Positions 1 to 8,662 of a DNA stretch of 64,000 nucleotides are shown here, in pieces. The number at the start of each line of letters is the position of its first letter. The stretch's first letter is position 1. The stretch covers positions 2,542,001-2,606,000 of the forward strand of contig NZ_FNSQ01000005.1 of the NCBI RefSeq assembly GCF_900105205.1, read 5' to 3'. Below the pieces are notes generated by a model. It had not been told where the DNA came from, searched no databases, and was given only the letters and a program-made list of their open reading frames with translations. Source of the DNA: Microbacterium hydrocarbonoxydans. GTDB lineage: Bacteria; Actinomycetota; Actinomycetes; Actinomycetales; Microbacteriaceae. Both the position numbers and the translations under genes were made by a program.

Positions 1-480
1 ACCGAGCACGGCGAAGGACGTCGCGGTCGGCACGGGGAGCTGGGCTGACGTCATCGCCGTGTTCACCCCGGTACCGACGATCACCGCCTCCCCCGTCGCC
101 TCGGCGAGGACACCGCAGATCTTCCGCCCCTCGACCATCACGTCATTCGGCCACTTGAGGGACACCGCGGAGTGCGGCAGCTGCTCCGCGACCGCATCCG
201 TCATCGCCACGCCTGCGGCCAGCGGGACCCAGCCTCGCGCCTCGATCTCGGCGGGGAGCCGACGCAGCAGCACCGACACCGCGAGCGAGGCTCCGGCCGG
301 CGCCACCCATGAGCGGTCGAGTCGTCCGCGGCCGGCCGTCTGATTCTCGGTGAGCAGCACGGAGAGGTGCGGCCAGTCACGCGCGTCCGCAGCCGCCTCC
401 CGAAGCAGCGCGTTCGTGGATCCCGCCTCCGGAAGGACATCGATCCTCGACCCGATGGCGCGGGCGAGCGGGAGATCCAT
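1..480 (-). CDS. birA: biotin-[acetyl-CoA-carboxylase] ligase, N-terminal part (cut by window edge)
   Basis: This is the first 160 residues of a class-I BirA-type biotin protein ligase, which makes biotinyl-AMP and transfers biotin to the carrier lysine of acyl-CoA carboxylases in the cytoplasm. The biotin/ATP loop reads ENQTAGRGRLDRSW (about residues 45-58), and the catalytic region KWPNDVMVEGRKICGVLAE and the GTGVN motif follow in the expected order. There is no N-terminal helix-turn-helix before the catalytic domain, so this is the enzyme-only form common in actinobacteria, not the bifunctional repressor. The ATG at 480 is taken as the start because the family begins about there. The C-terminus lies beyond position 1. 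The stop of the glycerophosphotransferase-like gene upstream is only 2 bases away, so the two are probably co-transcribed. Confidence 0.93.
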   Translation of the reverse strand, partial: MDLPLARAIGSRIDVLPEAGSTNALLREAAADARDWPHLSVLLTENQTAGRGRLDRSWVAPAGASLAVSVLLRRLPAEIEARGWVPLAAGVAMTDAVAEQLPHSAVSLKWPNDVMVEGRKICGVLAEATGEAVIVGTGVNTAMTSAQLPVPTATSFAVLG

Positions 481-482
481 CG

Positions 483-1766
483 TCAGACCTCTTCCTCGTC
501 GGCCTCTTCGTCGTCGTCATCCTCGTCGGTGCGCACGGAGCCGATCTCGTTCGCCTGCCAGCTCTCCCACTTCTGCATGAGCTGCTCGATCGCCGCATGG
601 AACTTCGCGGTCGCGACCCCTGGCGTCGTATCTCCGAAGTAGTGCTGGACCCACATGCGAAGCCGCGCGATCGCCGCCTCGTCCGCGCGCACCCGCTCCA
701 CCTCGGCGACGATGTCGGCTGCGCCTTCCGCCGTGAGCCACTCGCAATCCGAGAGGTAGCCGTTGGTGTCGACCGAGGCGCGCTCGTCGGTGGGGCGGGT
801 GATCATCAAGGGCTTGCCCACGGCAAGACGGTCGTAGACCATCGCGGAGATGTCGACGACAGCCACGTCGGCCGCGGCCAGCTGCCAGCCGAGCTCCGCC
901 CCGTCGTCGTACACGTGCTGCGCGGCGGCATCGGCGGCGTTGGCCGCGGCGATCGCCGCGATGATCCGGCGATGCGCCGCGCCGTACTCGTCGTCGACGA
1001 CCCCGCTGCGGGGGTGCGGGCGATAGATCACGCGGTGCGTCCGGGAGGCGAGCAGCGCCGAGACGAGGGCTTCGCCGTGGGTCGCGATGGACCCGTAGTG
1101 CGCGCTCGGACGATCTCCCTCCCACGTCGGGGCGTAGAGCACGACCGTCCGCTCGTCGGGTGTGTACGGCAGAGACCCCGAGTAATGGTCGGCCTGCGGG
1201 CGCCCGATCTCGATCGTGCGGCTGTCGATGTCCCAATCCCAGAGCGTGCGGGAGAGGCGGTCTCGCGCCGCCTGTCCTGCGACCAGCGCATAGTCGTACG
1301 CCTTGTACTGGTTGGTGGTCATGTACATCTTGTCGGACTCGCCGTGATTGATGAACACATGCCACCGGCGCCCGTACCGGAACATCTGGAAGTTGCGCGT
1401 GTTCTGGTTCACGTACAGCACGACGCGGATGTCCTGCGTCGCGATGAAGCGCTCGAGGTCCCGGACGGTCGGGACGAAGGCGACGGGGGGCCCGTCCTCG
1501 TCGAGGAGCTTGTCGGCACCGGTGGCGGATCGGGACAGGACCACGACGGGCCAGCGCTTCGCCAGCTCGGTGAGCGGGCGGTACCACTGCCGCATCTGGT
1601 ACATGTTGACCGCGCCGTCGGCGAAGTACACGGCCACCTGGTAGTGATCGGTGGGATGCGGCTCGCGGTCGGCCAGACGCCGCCGCACTCGTTGCACGGC
1701 CTTGCGCGAGGCCAGTGCCCGCTTCAGCAGACGGTAGGCCTTCTTCGCGTCGGACACTGCACCCAT
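483..1766 (-). CDS. CDP-glycerol glycerophosphotransferase-like wall-polymer enzyme
   Basis: This 427-residue cytoplasmic protein belongs to the TagB/TagF (Glyphos_transf) GT-B superfamily, whose members move glycerol- or ribitol-phosphate from a CDP donor onto teichoic-acid-like polymers. Visible family motifs are HGES (His141), YAPTW (211-215), the donor-site motif YRPHPRSG (His251) and DISAM (305-309), which replaces the usual TDYSS. The C-terminus (414-427) is an unusual Asp/Glu run. The ATG at 1766 is preceded by a -10-like TATCCT (1773-1778) and six bases, which suggests a leaderless message from its own promoter. It ends 2 bases before birA. The donor and acceptor cannot be told from sequence. 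It is more divergent than the two paralogues further right, so a different polymer or linkage is possible. Confidence 0.8.
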   Translation of the reverse strand: MGAVSDAKKAYRLLKRALASRKAVQRVRRRLADREPHPTDHYQVAVYFADGAVNMYQMRQWYRPLTELAKRWPVVVLSRSATGADKLLDEDGPPVAFVPTVRDLERFIATQDIRVVLYVNQNTRNFQMFRYGRRWHVFINHGESDKMYMTTNQYKAYDYALVAGQAARDRLSRTLWDWDIDSRTIEIGRPQADHYSGSLPYTPDERTVVLYAPTWEGDRPSAHYGSIATHGEALVSALLASRTHRVIYRPHPRSGVVDDEYGAAHRRIIAAIAAANAADAAAQHVYDDGAELGWQLAAADVAVVDISAMVYDRLAVGKPLMITRPTDERASVDTNGYLSDCEWLTAEGAADIVAEVERVRADEAAIARLRMWVQHYFGDTTPGVATAKFHAAIEQLMQKWESWQANEIGSVRTDEDDDDEEADEEEV

Positions 1767-1869
1767 CCCTCCAGGATACCGTGGCGCGGCGTACGCCGAC
1801 GGTGCTGCGCCCGGGCCCCGGCCGGAGCGAATCAGCGAACGCCCGAGAACCGCATGCCATGATCGTCAT

Positions 1870-2943
1870 GTGCCTGACAACGACATCGCCGTCCCCGAGC
1901 CCGGGGTGTCGTTCGTCATGCCCGTGCTGAACGAACGGGCATATCTCGAGCACGCGATCCAATCGGTCCTCGCCCAGGAGCTCCCGGTTGCCGCCGAGCT
2001 CGTCCTCGCGCTCGGTCCTTCCACGGACGGCACGACCGAGCTCGCCCGGCGCCTCGCCGCGGACGACGACCGCATCCAGCTCGTGGACAACCCGGCAGCG
2101 CACATCCCCGTCGGACTGAACGCCGCAATCCGCGCCAGCCGGTTCGCGACGATCGTGCGGGTCGACGCGCACTCCGAGCTCTCACCCGGATACGCGGCAC
2201 GCGCGCTCGAGACCCTCGACCGCACGGGAGCCGCGAACGTCGGCGGCGTCATGCGGGCCGACGGGAGGACGCCGTTCCAGAAGGCAGTGGCCCGCCTCTA
2301 CAACTCCCCTGTCGGCCTCGGCGGCGGTGCTTACCACGGCGGCACGCACGAGGGCGAGGCGGAATCCGCCTACCTCGGCGTGATGCGGCGCGAGGTCCTC
2401 GACGCGGTGGGGCTGTTCGATGAGACGATCCGTCGCGGCGAGGACTGGGAGCTCAACCTCCGCATCCGACAGGCCGGTCACCTGGTGTGGTTCGACCCCT
2501 CGCTCTCGGTGACCTACTGGCCCCGGGAGAGCTGGGTGCGCCTGGCCAGGCAGTTCCGCGCGACCGGAGCGTGGCGCGGCGAGCTGGTGCGACGGTTCGG
2601 CCGCCGCAACGGCATCCGCTTCTTCGCTCCCCCGGCTCTCGTGATCCTGGTCGCGGTCGCTGTCGTCGTCGGCGTGCTCCAGCTGAGCGGCGTCCTCTCC
2701 GGGGCGCTCTCCGCCATCCTCTCGGCGATCGCGTACCTGCCGCTCCTCGCGTATGTGCTGCTCGTCGTCGCGGTCGCGGCTCTGCCCGGCGGCGGCGGGA
2801 TCCGTCAGCGCCTCTGGACCCTGCTGGTGATGCCCACCATGCATCTGTCGTGGGGCCTCGGATTCCTCGGCGGCGTTCTCAGAGGAGCGCGCGACACGGT
2901 CGACGCGTCGCGGCTGGGCACCCGCAACACCCCGCTCCCCTGA
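1870..2943 (+). CDS. family 2 glycosyltransferase (ExoA-like), membrane-associated
   Basis: This 357-residue GT-A glycosyltransferase probably adds a sugar to a lipid-linked or extracellular polysaccharide. The N-terminus has the GT2 signature SFVMPVLNERAYLEHAIQSV, followed by DAH in RVDAHSEL as the DXD-like metal site and GEDWELNLRIRQAG as the acceptor/base region. Two hydrophobic segments near residues 256-275 and 285-315 anchor it to the inner membrane. This layout matches succinoglycan-type ExoA proteins. The start is GTG at 1870; the nearby ATG at 1868 is in another frame. It is divergent from the wall-polymer gene on its left and convergent, 24 bases away, with the TagF-like gene on its right. 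The whole group looks like a cell-envelope polymer locus. Confidence 0.88.
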   Translation: MPDNDIAVPEPGVSFVMPVLNERAYLEHAIQSVLAQELPVAAELVLALGPSTDGTTELARRLAADDDRIQLVDNPAAHIPVGLNAAIRASRFATIVRVDAHSELSPGYAARALETLDRTGAANVGGVMRADGRTPFQKAVARLYNSPVGLGGGAYHGGTHEGEAESAYLGVMRREVLDAVGLFDETIRRGEDWELNLRIRQAGHLVWFDPSLSVTYWPRESWVRLARQFRATGAWRGELVRRFGRRNGIRFFAPPALVILVAVAVVVGVLQLSGVLSGALSAILSAIAYLPLLAYVLLVVAVAALPGGGGIRQRLWTLLVMPTMHLSWGLGFLGGVLRGARDTVDASRLGTRNTPLP

Positions 2944-2967
2944 TCCGTCGGGCGGATCGGGGAGGCG

Positions 2968-4404
2968 TCACCGCGTCACGTACCCCTGGTCGAGGATGCG
3001 GGCGACCACTCGCTCGGCAGCATGGCCGTCGTCCCGGGAGTTGAACTGCGCACGCCACGCCATGTACCGCGCCCCGAAGGTCTTCTCGTGCTCGGGATCG
3101 GCCAGCGCGTCGACGAGTTCCTTCTGCGACCCGACGAGCGGTCCGGGTGCTCGCGAGGCGAGGTCGAAATAGAACCCGCGCAGCTGACCCCGGTAGTGGT
3201 CGAGGTCGGGCACCAGGAAGTACATCGGCTTGCCGGTGACGCTGAAGTCGAACATCACGGAGGAGTAGTCGGTGATCAGCGCGTCGGCAGCAAGGAGGAG
3301 CTGAGAGGTCTCGGGATACCCGGTGACGTCGATCACCCGCGCACCGGCGCGATCGCGACCCGTGTCGATGGTGCGTGAGTGGCCACGGACGAGCACGACG
3401 GCATCGGTCTGCCGTGCGAGCTCCTCCGGATCGACGAAGTCGACCATCTCCGTGCGGTCGTCACGCCACGTCGGCGCGTACAGCAGCACCCGCTCGCCCT
3501 GCTCGATGCCGAGCGCCGCGCGGATCGATGCGGCGTCCCCCGTCACGAGAGCGTCATTGCGGGGATACCCCTCGACCCAGATGGGTCGCCCGAAGAAGGC
3601 ATATGCCTTGCGAAGGATGCGCTCGGAGTAGGTGTTCTGCGCGAGGAGTACATCCCAGCGGCGCGACTCCTTGACCACGGCGGCCATCCGGCGAGGATCG
3701 AAGCCGGGCCGGTGCAGCGCGAGGCGCTTGAGCGGCGTGCCGTGCCAGGTCTGCAGCACCCGCTGACCGGGCTTGCGCGCGAATCGCCGGCGCAGCCAGT
3801 CGTTGACGACGAGCAGGCGCGACGCCGCACGGGCACGCCACCACTCCGGGCTTCCCTCGACCACCGCGACCGCGCCTTCCGGCACCGCCACCGAGAGGTC
3901 CACCACGCTCCAGTAGCGCACCACGTCTGGTGCCTGCGCAGCAAGCGCCCTGTCGATCGCCTGAGGGTTGCAGCCGACCGTGCGGCCGTAGAAGCTCTCG
4001 AAGAAGACCGCGTTCTCGGTGGCGCCGGGGTGGGCGACGTACCGCCCCTCCAGGGTCGACTGGCCCTCCGCCGTCTCGTAGGCCGGATCCACCGGCGCTG
4101 CGATGCGCGCCACGGAGCCCCGCACCGCCACGCGCACGCCGGTCAGCACCTGCGGGGCCACGCTGAGGTCATCGAGCTCGGCATCCGCCACCGCGATCTC
4201 GTAGTCGCCGGTCGGCAGCGGCAGCTCTGCGCCGCCCCACCGCGAGGCGCGGAGCGGGAAGGTCGCCTTCCACGTCTTCCCTCCCCCGGTGATGCGCGCA
4301 TCGACACGCGCACGCGGCCCGATCAGCTCCGCCGAGGCAGGACGCTGACCTTCCCCTGCGATGATCAGCGTCTCTGCCGCCTCATCGATCCGGGCCGTGG
4401 TCAT
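2968..4404 (-). CDS. TagF-like CDP-glycerol glycerophosphotransferase with N-terminal accessory domain
   Basis: This 478-residue protein carries the Glyphos_transf domain from about residue 130 on: TWHGTPLKRL (His221), YAPTWRDD (309-316), RGHSR (His342) and the donor motif ITDYSS (377-382), followed by FYFDLASRAPGP. Such enzymes polymerise or prime glycerol/ribitol-phosphate wall teichoic acid at the cytoplasmic membrane face. The first 110 residues are a separate, probably beta-rich domain without catalytic motifs, perhaps for acceptor or membrane binding. The ATG at 4404 overlaps the stop of the upstream paralogue by 4 bases (ATGA), which fixes the start and implies translational coupling. 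The actual polymer is unknown. Confidence 0.85.
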   Translation of the reverse strand: MTTARIDEAAETLIIAGEGQRPASAELIGPRARVDARITGGGKTWKATFPLRASRWGGAELPLPTGDYEIAVADAELDDLSVAPQVLTGVRVAVRGSVARIAAPVDPAYETAEGQSTLEGRYVAHPGATENAVFFESFYGRTVGCNPQAIDRALAAQAPDVVRYWSVVDLSVAVPEGAVAVVEGSPEWWRARAASRLLVVNDWLRRRFARKPGQRVLQTWHGTPLKRLALHRPGFDPRRMAAVVKESRRWDVLLAQNTYSERILRKAYAFFGRPIWVEGYPRNDALVTGDAASIRAALGIEQGERVLLYAPTWRDDRTEMVDFVDPEELARQTDAVVLVRGHSRTIDTGRDRAGARVIDVTGYPETSQLLLAADALITDYSSVMFDFSVTGKPMYFLVPDLDHYRGQLRGFYFDLASRAPGPLVGSQKELVDALADPEHEKTFGARYMAWRAQFNSRDDGHAAERVVARILDQGYVTR

Positions 4405-5654
4405 ACTGCTCCCTTCGGCGCGGGAATGCCCCGCGCGCGGATCGTCTCGTACACGCGTCGGGTGTTCCCGCCGTCGCGGAACGCATGCATCTCCGCGCTG
4501 AGCGTAGCGGACCGCTTCGACCTCGCAGCGAACACGCCGTCGTCGTCGAGCACCGCAGTCAGCTGCGCGAGCAGAGCCTGCCAGTCGCCTGCCGCGTCGT
4601 CGCCGGCCACATCCCGGAACCGGCCGTAGAAGCCGCGCGTGCGGGCATACTCGTCGGCATCCGGAGCGAGGTACAGCACCGGCATCGCGAGCAGTCCCAC
4701 GTCGTAGGCGAGCGAGGAGTAGTCCGTGATCAGCACGTCCACCGCGGGGAGCACGGGGGTCACATCGGCGAGGAGCCCCGCCCCCAGCATCCGCACTCTC
4801 GTGCTCGGCAGCGGCGGAGCATACGATCCCTCCCCCAGCGGGTGCGACCGGACGAGCAGCACCGCGTCGCGCTGCTCGAGCGCACGGATGATCTCCACCC
4901 ACTGCACGGCACTCGGAACTGCGGGGTCCGCCGCACCATCGCGCCAGGTGGGGGCATACAGGATCGTCCGCGTCGAGGGTACGATCGGGCCCACGACAGC
5001 CGAGAGGACAGCGGATGCCGTGGCTCGACGCTGTTCGGCACTCCCCGCGGAGAGTACGTCGACCCGCGGCTCCCCCGTGACCACCACGCGGTCGCCGCCG
5101 AGTGCGAAGGCCGACTCGAGGCGACCGCGCGAGCGGTGCGAGGCGGCGGGAAGGACGCGGATGCGCTGCGCGGTGCGGCGGTAGAGGATGCCGATCAGAC
5201 GGCGCAGCACCGATGCGCCCGGCACGTCGGGGACCTGCGTCGTCGCGGGCGAATCGAGGCCGATGCGCTTGAGCGGGATGCCGTGCCACAGCTGCACCAC
5301 GAAGGCACCCGGGATCGCATAGCGGTTGACGTCGCCCAGCCCGTGCGTCACCACGACCACCCCGGCGCGTGCGGTCGCCCACCAGCCGCGGAGTCCACCC
5401 TTGCGGACCGTCCGCAGCCCGAGAGCCGCAGCGTCCCGGTCCTCACGGTCGGAGGCGGTGAGCCACAGCGTCGCGTGTCCTTCGTCGGTCGCGAGGCGAT
5501 GCAGCGCGAGAGCGCCGTCGCCGATGCCGGCGCCGCAGCCGAACACCCAGCGTTCACCGCGCGGGACGAGGAGAGTGCCGATGCGCCCGGCGAGGTACAG
5601 CGGGATCCGAAGCAGCTTGGCCGCATTGCCGGAGCCGAAGGAGAAGGACGCCAC
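4401..5654 (-). CDS. TagB/TagF-like glycerophosphotransferase
   Basis: This 417-residue protein is a second member of the TagB/TagF pair and is translated just ahead of the 478-residue paralogue. It shows LWHGIPLKRIGLDSP (His124), LYAPTWRDG, VRSHPLG and LITDYSSLAYDVG, the complete motif set of CDP-glycerol/ribitol glycerophosphotransferases. It lacks the N-terminal accessory domain of its neighbour. The start is GTG at 5654. It is supported by a -10-like TAGGCT (5661-5666) exactly six bases upstream, so the mRNA probably begins at the start codon. That hexamer lies in the loop of a 20-bp perfect hairpin that also follows the htrA-like gene, so the promoter of this operon is embedded in the presumed terminator of the gene before it. 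Confidence 0.84.
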   Translation of the reverse strand: MASFSFGSGNAAKLLRIPLYLAGRIGTLLVPRGERWVFGCGAGIGDGALALHRLATDEGHATLWLTASDREDRDAAALGLRTVRKGGLRGWWATARAGVVVVTHGLGDVNRYAIPGAFVVQLWHGIPLKRIGLDSPATTQVPDVPGASVLRRLIGILYRRTAQRIRVLPAASHRSRGRLESAFALGGDRVVVTGEPRVDVLSAGSAEQRRATASAVLSAVVGPIVPSTRTILYAPTWRDGAADPAVPSAVQWVEIIRALEQRDAVLLVRSHPLGEGSYAPPLPSTRVRMLGAGLLADVTPVLPAVDVLITDYSSLAYDVGLLAMPVLYLAPDADEYARTRGFYGRFRDVAGDDAAGDWQALLAQLTAVLDDDGVFAARSKRSATLSAEMHAFRDGGNTRRVYETIRARGIPAPKGAV

Positions 5655-5687
5655 CCCGCGAGCCTATCGCGGGGTGGCGTCCTTCTC
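5641..5687 (-). terminator. 20-bp perfect hairpin, terminator with nested promoter
   Basis: Bases 5641-5660 and 5668-5687 are perfect inverted complements with a 7-base loop (agcctat). On the minus strand the hairpin lies 24 bases after the htrA-like stop codon, as a terminator would. There is no T-run, which is common in actinobacteria. The loop reads ATAGGCT on the minus strand, a good -10 hexamer, and the downstream GTG start sits six bases further on inside the second arm. An mRNA started there would hold only half of the hairpin. Confidence 0.75.
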
Positions 5688-5710
5688 TGCGAGACGAGGA
5701 GCTGCGGCGG

Positions 5711-7327
5711 TCAGCCGGCGAGCTCGCCGAGCGTCACGTCGGCCTCGAACTCCTTGCCGTTGCGGATGTAGGTCACCTTCGCATCGCTGCCCGCAGCTGC
5801 CGCCCTGACCTGGGCGGTGAGGTCGCTCGCGCTCGTGACGGGCACTCCGTTGAAGGCGGTGACGATGTCGTCGGCCTTCAGCCCGGCATCCGCCGCTGCG
5901 CCGCCGCCGGTGACGTCGGCGATGTACGCGCCTGCCACCGACGCGTCCTCGACGCTCGCCGCATCGCGCACCGAGGCGCCGAGCAGACCGTGGCTCGCTG
6001 CGCCGTCGGCGATGATCTCCTCGGAGACGCGCTGCGCGATGTTCGACGGGATCGCGAAGCCGATGCCGATGGAACCGGACTCCTCGGAACTGCCCGAGCT
6101 CGCGATCGCGACGTTGATGCCGATCAGCTCGCCCTTGCTGTTGACGAGCGCGCCACCGGAGTTGCCGTGGTTGATCGCCGCATCCGTCTGGATGACCGCG
6201 ATGGAGATCGTGTCGGTCGTCTGCTGGCCGGGGTTCCCCGGGAGGTCGAACTGGAACGGCCCCTCGCCTTCGCCGTCCTCCGGCGCCTGCTGGTCGTCCT
6301 GCGGGGCATCCTCGGCCGAGGAGTCCGGCAGCGCGGAGGAGGCGATCTGGATGCTGCGGTTCAGCGCGCTGACGATGCCGGTGGTCACCGAGTTCGACAG
6401 ACCGAGCGGCGCGCCGAGCGCCACGGCGGTGTCGCCGACGTTCAGCTTCGACGAGTCCGCGAAGTCGATCGGCGTCAGGTCAGACGCATCGGTCAGCTTG
6501 ATGACCGCGAGGTCGTAGATCGGGTCGGTGCCGACGACGGTCGCCGCGAAGATGCGGCCGTCCGAGGTCGTGACGCGGATCGTCGGATCGGCGGCCGCGC
6601 CTCCGAGCGTGACGACGTGCGTGTTGGTGAGCACGTAGCCGTCATCGCTGATGATGACGCCCGATCCGCTGCCCGCCTCGTCGGAGCCCGCCACCTCGAT
6701 CGTGACGACCGAGGGCAGGGCCTCCGTGGCGACGGCCGTGGTCTCGTTCACCGAGCCAGGGTTGTTGACGGTCACCGTGTCGGGTCCCTGAGCGACTCCC
6801 GTGGAGCGGTCGTCGGAGATGCCGTTGAGGATCGCACCGCCGCCGAATCCGGCGACTCCACCCACGAGGGCTGCGGCGACCACGATCGCGGCGAACTTCA
6901 CCCCGGCGCGCGGCTTCTGGTCCTTCGTCTTCACGGAACCGTCCGGCGACTGCTCCGGCGCGGTCGCGGTGTGGATGCCGAACGCCGCTCCCGGGGCCGT
7001 CGCGACCGGTGCCCCCGGGTGAGTGGGCCCGGTCTGAGCGGCCGCGCCGTACGGGTGGTGCTGGGGGGCGTTCCCGCTCGTCGGCGCGGGCGGCACGAAC
7101 GCGGCCGGCGTCTCGAACGTGGGCGTCGGTGCGGCAGCGGCCGGCTGCGCCGGAGCCGACGGCTGCGCCGGCGACGATGCGAAAGTCGACGGCACCTCGT
7201 GGCCGTGGCCCTGGATGTCAGCGGCGGCACCGGTCGTCGAACGGTCGACGGCCTCTGCTGCCTCGGTGGGCGGCACGGCGTCGTTCGACGCGGGTGCCGA
7301 GTGGTCCTGGGTGCTGTCTTCGTTCAT
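5711..7327 (-). CDS. HtrA/DegP-type serine protease with PDZ domain, membrane anchored
   Basis: This 538-residue trypsin-like protease probably degrades or senses misfolded exported proteins. The cytoplasmic N-terminus (1-140) is Ala/Pro-rich and unordered, and one membrane segment follows (145-167). The protease domain has the complete triad: His237 in TNTHVV, Asp272 in YDLAVI and Ser390 in GNSGGAL. One C-terminal PDZ domain spans about 445-535. An acidic Gln/Asp/Glu/Pro-rich insertion (about 331-372) sits inside the protease domain before the Ser motif and is not part of the core fold. The ATG at 7327 has an AAGGAG ribosome site. The gene is divergent from an aminotransferase and ends at the 5641-5687 hairpin. 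In mycobacteria an htrA lies beside sigE and tatB; here it stands alone. Confidence 0.93.
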   Translation of the reverse strand: MNEDSTQDHSAPASNDAVPPTEAAEAVDRSTTGAAADIQGHGHEVPSTFASSPAQPSAPAQPAAAAPTPTFETPAAFVPPAPTSGNAPQHHPYGAAAQTGPTHPGAPVATAPGAAFGIHTATAPEQSPDGSVKTKDQKPRAGVKFAAIVVAAALVGGVAGFGGGAILNGISDDRSTGVAQGPDTVTVNNPGSVNETTAVATEALPSVVTIEVAGSDEAGSGSGVIISDDGYVLTNTHVVTLGGAAADPTIRVTTSDGRIFAATVVGTDPIYDLAVIKLTDASDLTPIDFADSSKLNVGDTAVALGAPLGLSNSVTTGIVSALNRSIQIASSALPDSSAEDAPQDDQQAPEDGEGEGPFQFDLPGNPGQQTTDTISIAVIQTDAAINHGNSGGALVNSKGELIGINVAIASSGSSEESGSIGIGFAIPSNIAQRVSEEIIADGAASHGLLGASVRDAASVEDASVAGAYIADVTGGGAAADAGLKADDIVTAFNGVPVTSASDLTAQVRAAAAGSDAKVTYIRNGKEFEADVTLGELAG

Positions 7328-7427
7328 GGTGTGTGCTCCTTCAACAACGCCCCTTCAGAGTGACGCCTGTATCTGTGCGTTTCGTATGGCGAAGATGAGT
7401 TTCCGCTATGGCCTTAGCCTGTTGTTC

Positions 7428-8627
7428 ATGAGTGTCATCCCCGGCGCATGGCGGCGCACGGCAGCGGGAGCCGGTCTGCTCGCATCCGACGGAACCGTCG
7501 CGCCCACCATCTTCGCAGAGATGTCGGCCGCTGCGGCCCGAACGGGCGCGATCAATCTCGGTCAGGGCTTCCCCGATCAGGACGGTCCGGCCGAGGTGCT
7601 CGAGGCGGCGCGCGAGGCGATCGCCAGCGGGGCCAATCAATACCCGCCGGGTCGCGGCATCCCCGACCTGCTCGCGGCGATCAGCGAGCACCAGCGACGC
7701 TTCTACGGCCTCGAGGTCGATCCGCAGCGTGAGGTGATCGTGACCGCGGGCGCGACCGAGGCACTCACGGCGACGCTCCTCGCTCTCATCGACGGGCCGG
7801 ACGATGAGGTCGTCGTGTTCGAGCCGTACTACGACTCGTACGCGGCCGCTGTCGCCCTCGCCGGCGCCCGCCTGCGTACGGTCCCCCTGCGCGCTCCCGA
7901 CTTCCAGCCGGATCTCCAGCGCCTGGCAGAGGCGGTGACCGACCACACCCGCATCATCCTCGTCAACGACCCGCACAATCCCACCGGAGCGGTGTTCGAT
8001 CGCGCGGTGCTCGCCGAGGTGGTGCGGCTCGCCCACCTCCACGACGCGATCATCGTCACGGACGAGGTCTACGAGCACCTCGCCTTCCACGCCCCGCACA
8101 CCCCCATCGCCACGCTTCCGGGTGCGGCCGAGCGCACCCTCACGATCTCCTCGGCGGGGAAGACATTCTCCGCCACCGGGTGGAAGATCGGCTGGGTGCA
8201 CGGCCCTGCGGAGCTCATCACCGCCGTCCTGACGGTGAAGCAGTACCTGACCTACGTCAACGGTTCGCCGTTCCAGCCCGCCATCGCGGTCGGGCTGCGC
8301 CTCGACGATCACTTCTTCGCGGATGCCGCGTCGACCCTCGCTCGCAAGCACGAGATCCTCGGTGCCGGGCTGCGATCAGCCGGGTTCACGGTGCATCCGC
8401 CACAGGGCGGCTACTTCACGGTCGCCGATGCCACCGACCTCGGCGGAGCGGATGCCGTCGCGTTCTGCCGTGCGCTGCCCGAGCGTGCGGGGGTCGTCGC
8501 GATCCCGCTCGCCGCGTTCGTCTCGGACGAGCGGCGCGGCGACTACGCCGGTCTCGTGCGATTCGCCGCCTGCAAGCGCGTCGAGGTGCTCGAAGAGGCT
8601 GCGAGGCGGCTCGCGTCGAGCTTCTGA
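7428..8627 (+). CDS. PLP-dependent class I/II aminotransferase
   Basis: This 399-residue fold-type I aminotransferase has Lys245 in SSAGKTFSATGWKIGW as the PLP Schiff-base lysine, NDPHNPTG (about 180-187) and DEVYEHLAF contacting the cofactor, and the N-terminal INLGQGFPDQDGP typical of the kynurenine/methionine aminotransferase (YbdL-like) branch. Similar proteins are often annotated as succinyldiaminopimelate aminotransferase, but a better DapC candidate lies at 51067-52179 beside fdxA, so no symbol is given. Methionine, glutamine or aromatic substrates are likely from family knowledge. The ATG at 7428 follows a -10-like TAGCCT (7415-7420) by seven bases, which fits a leaderless message. 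It is transcribed away from the htrA-like gene. Confidence 0.87.
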   Translation: MSVIPGAWRRTAAGAGLLASDGTVAPTIFAEMSAAAARTGAINLGQGFPDQDGPAEVLEAAREAIASGANQYPPGRGIPDLLAAISEHQRRFYGLEVDPQREVIVTAGATEALTATLLALIDGPDDEVVVFEPYYDSYAAAVALAGARLRTVPLRAPDFQPDLQRLAEAVTDHTRIILVNDPHNPTGAVFDRAVLAEVVRLAHLHDAIIVTDEVYEHLAFHAPHTPIATLPGAAERTLTISSAGKTFSATGWKIGWVHGPAELITAVLTVKQYLTYVNGSPFQPAIAVGLRLDDHFFADAASTLARKHEILGAGLRSAGFTVHPPQGGYFTVADATDLGGADAVAFCRALPERAGVVAIPLAAFVSDERRGDYAGLVRFAACKRVEVLEEAARRLASSF

Positions 8628-8662
8628 CTCTCGGAGACGGCTCGAGCGGTCAGCTCGAACGG

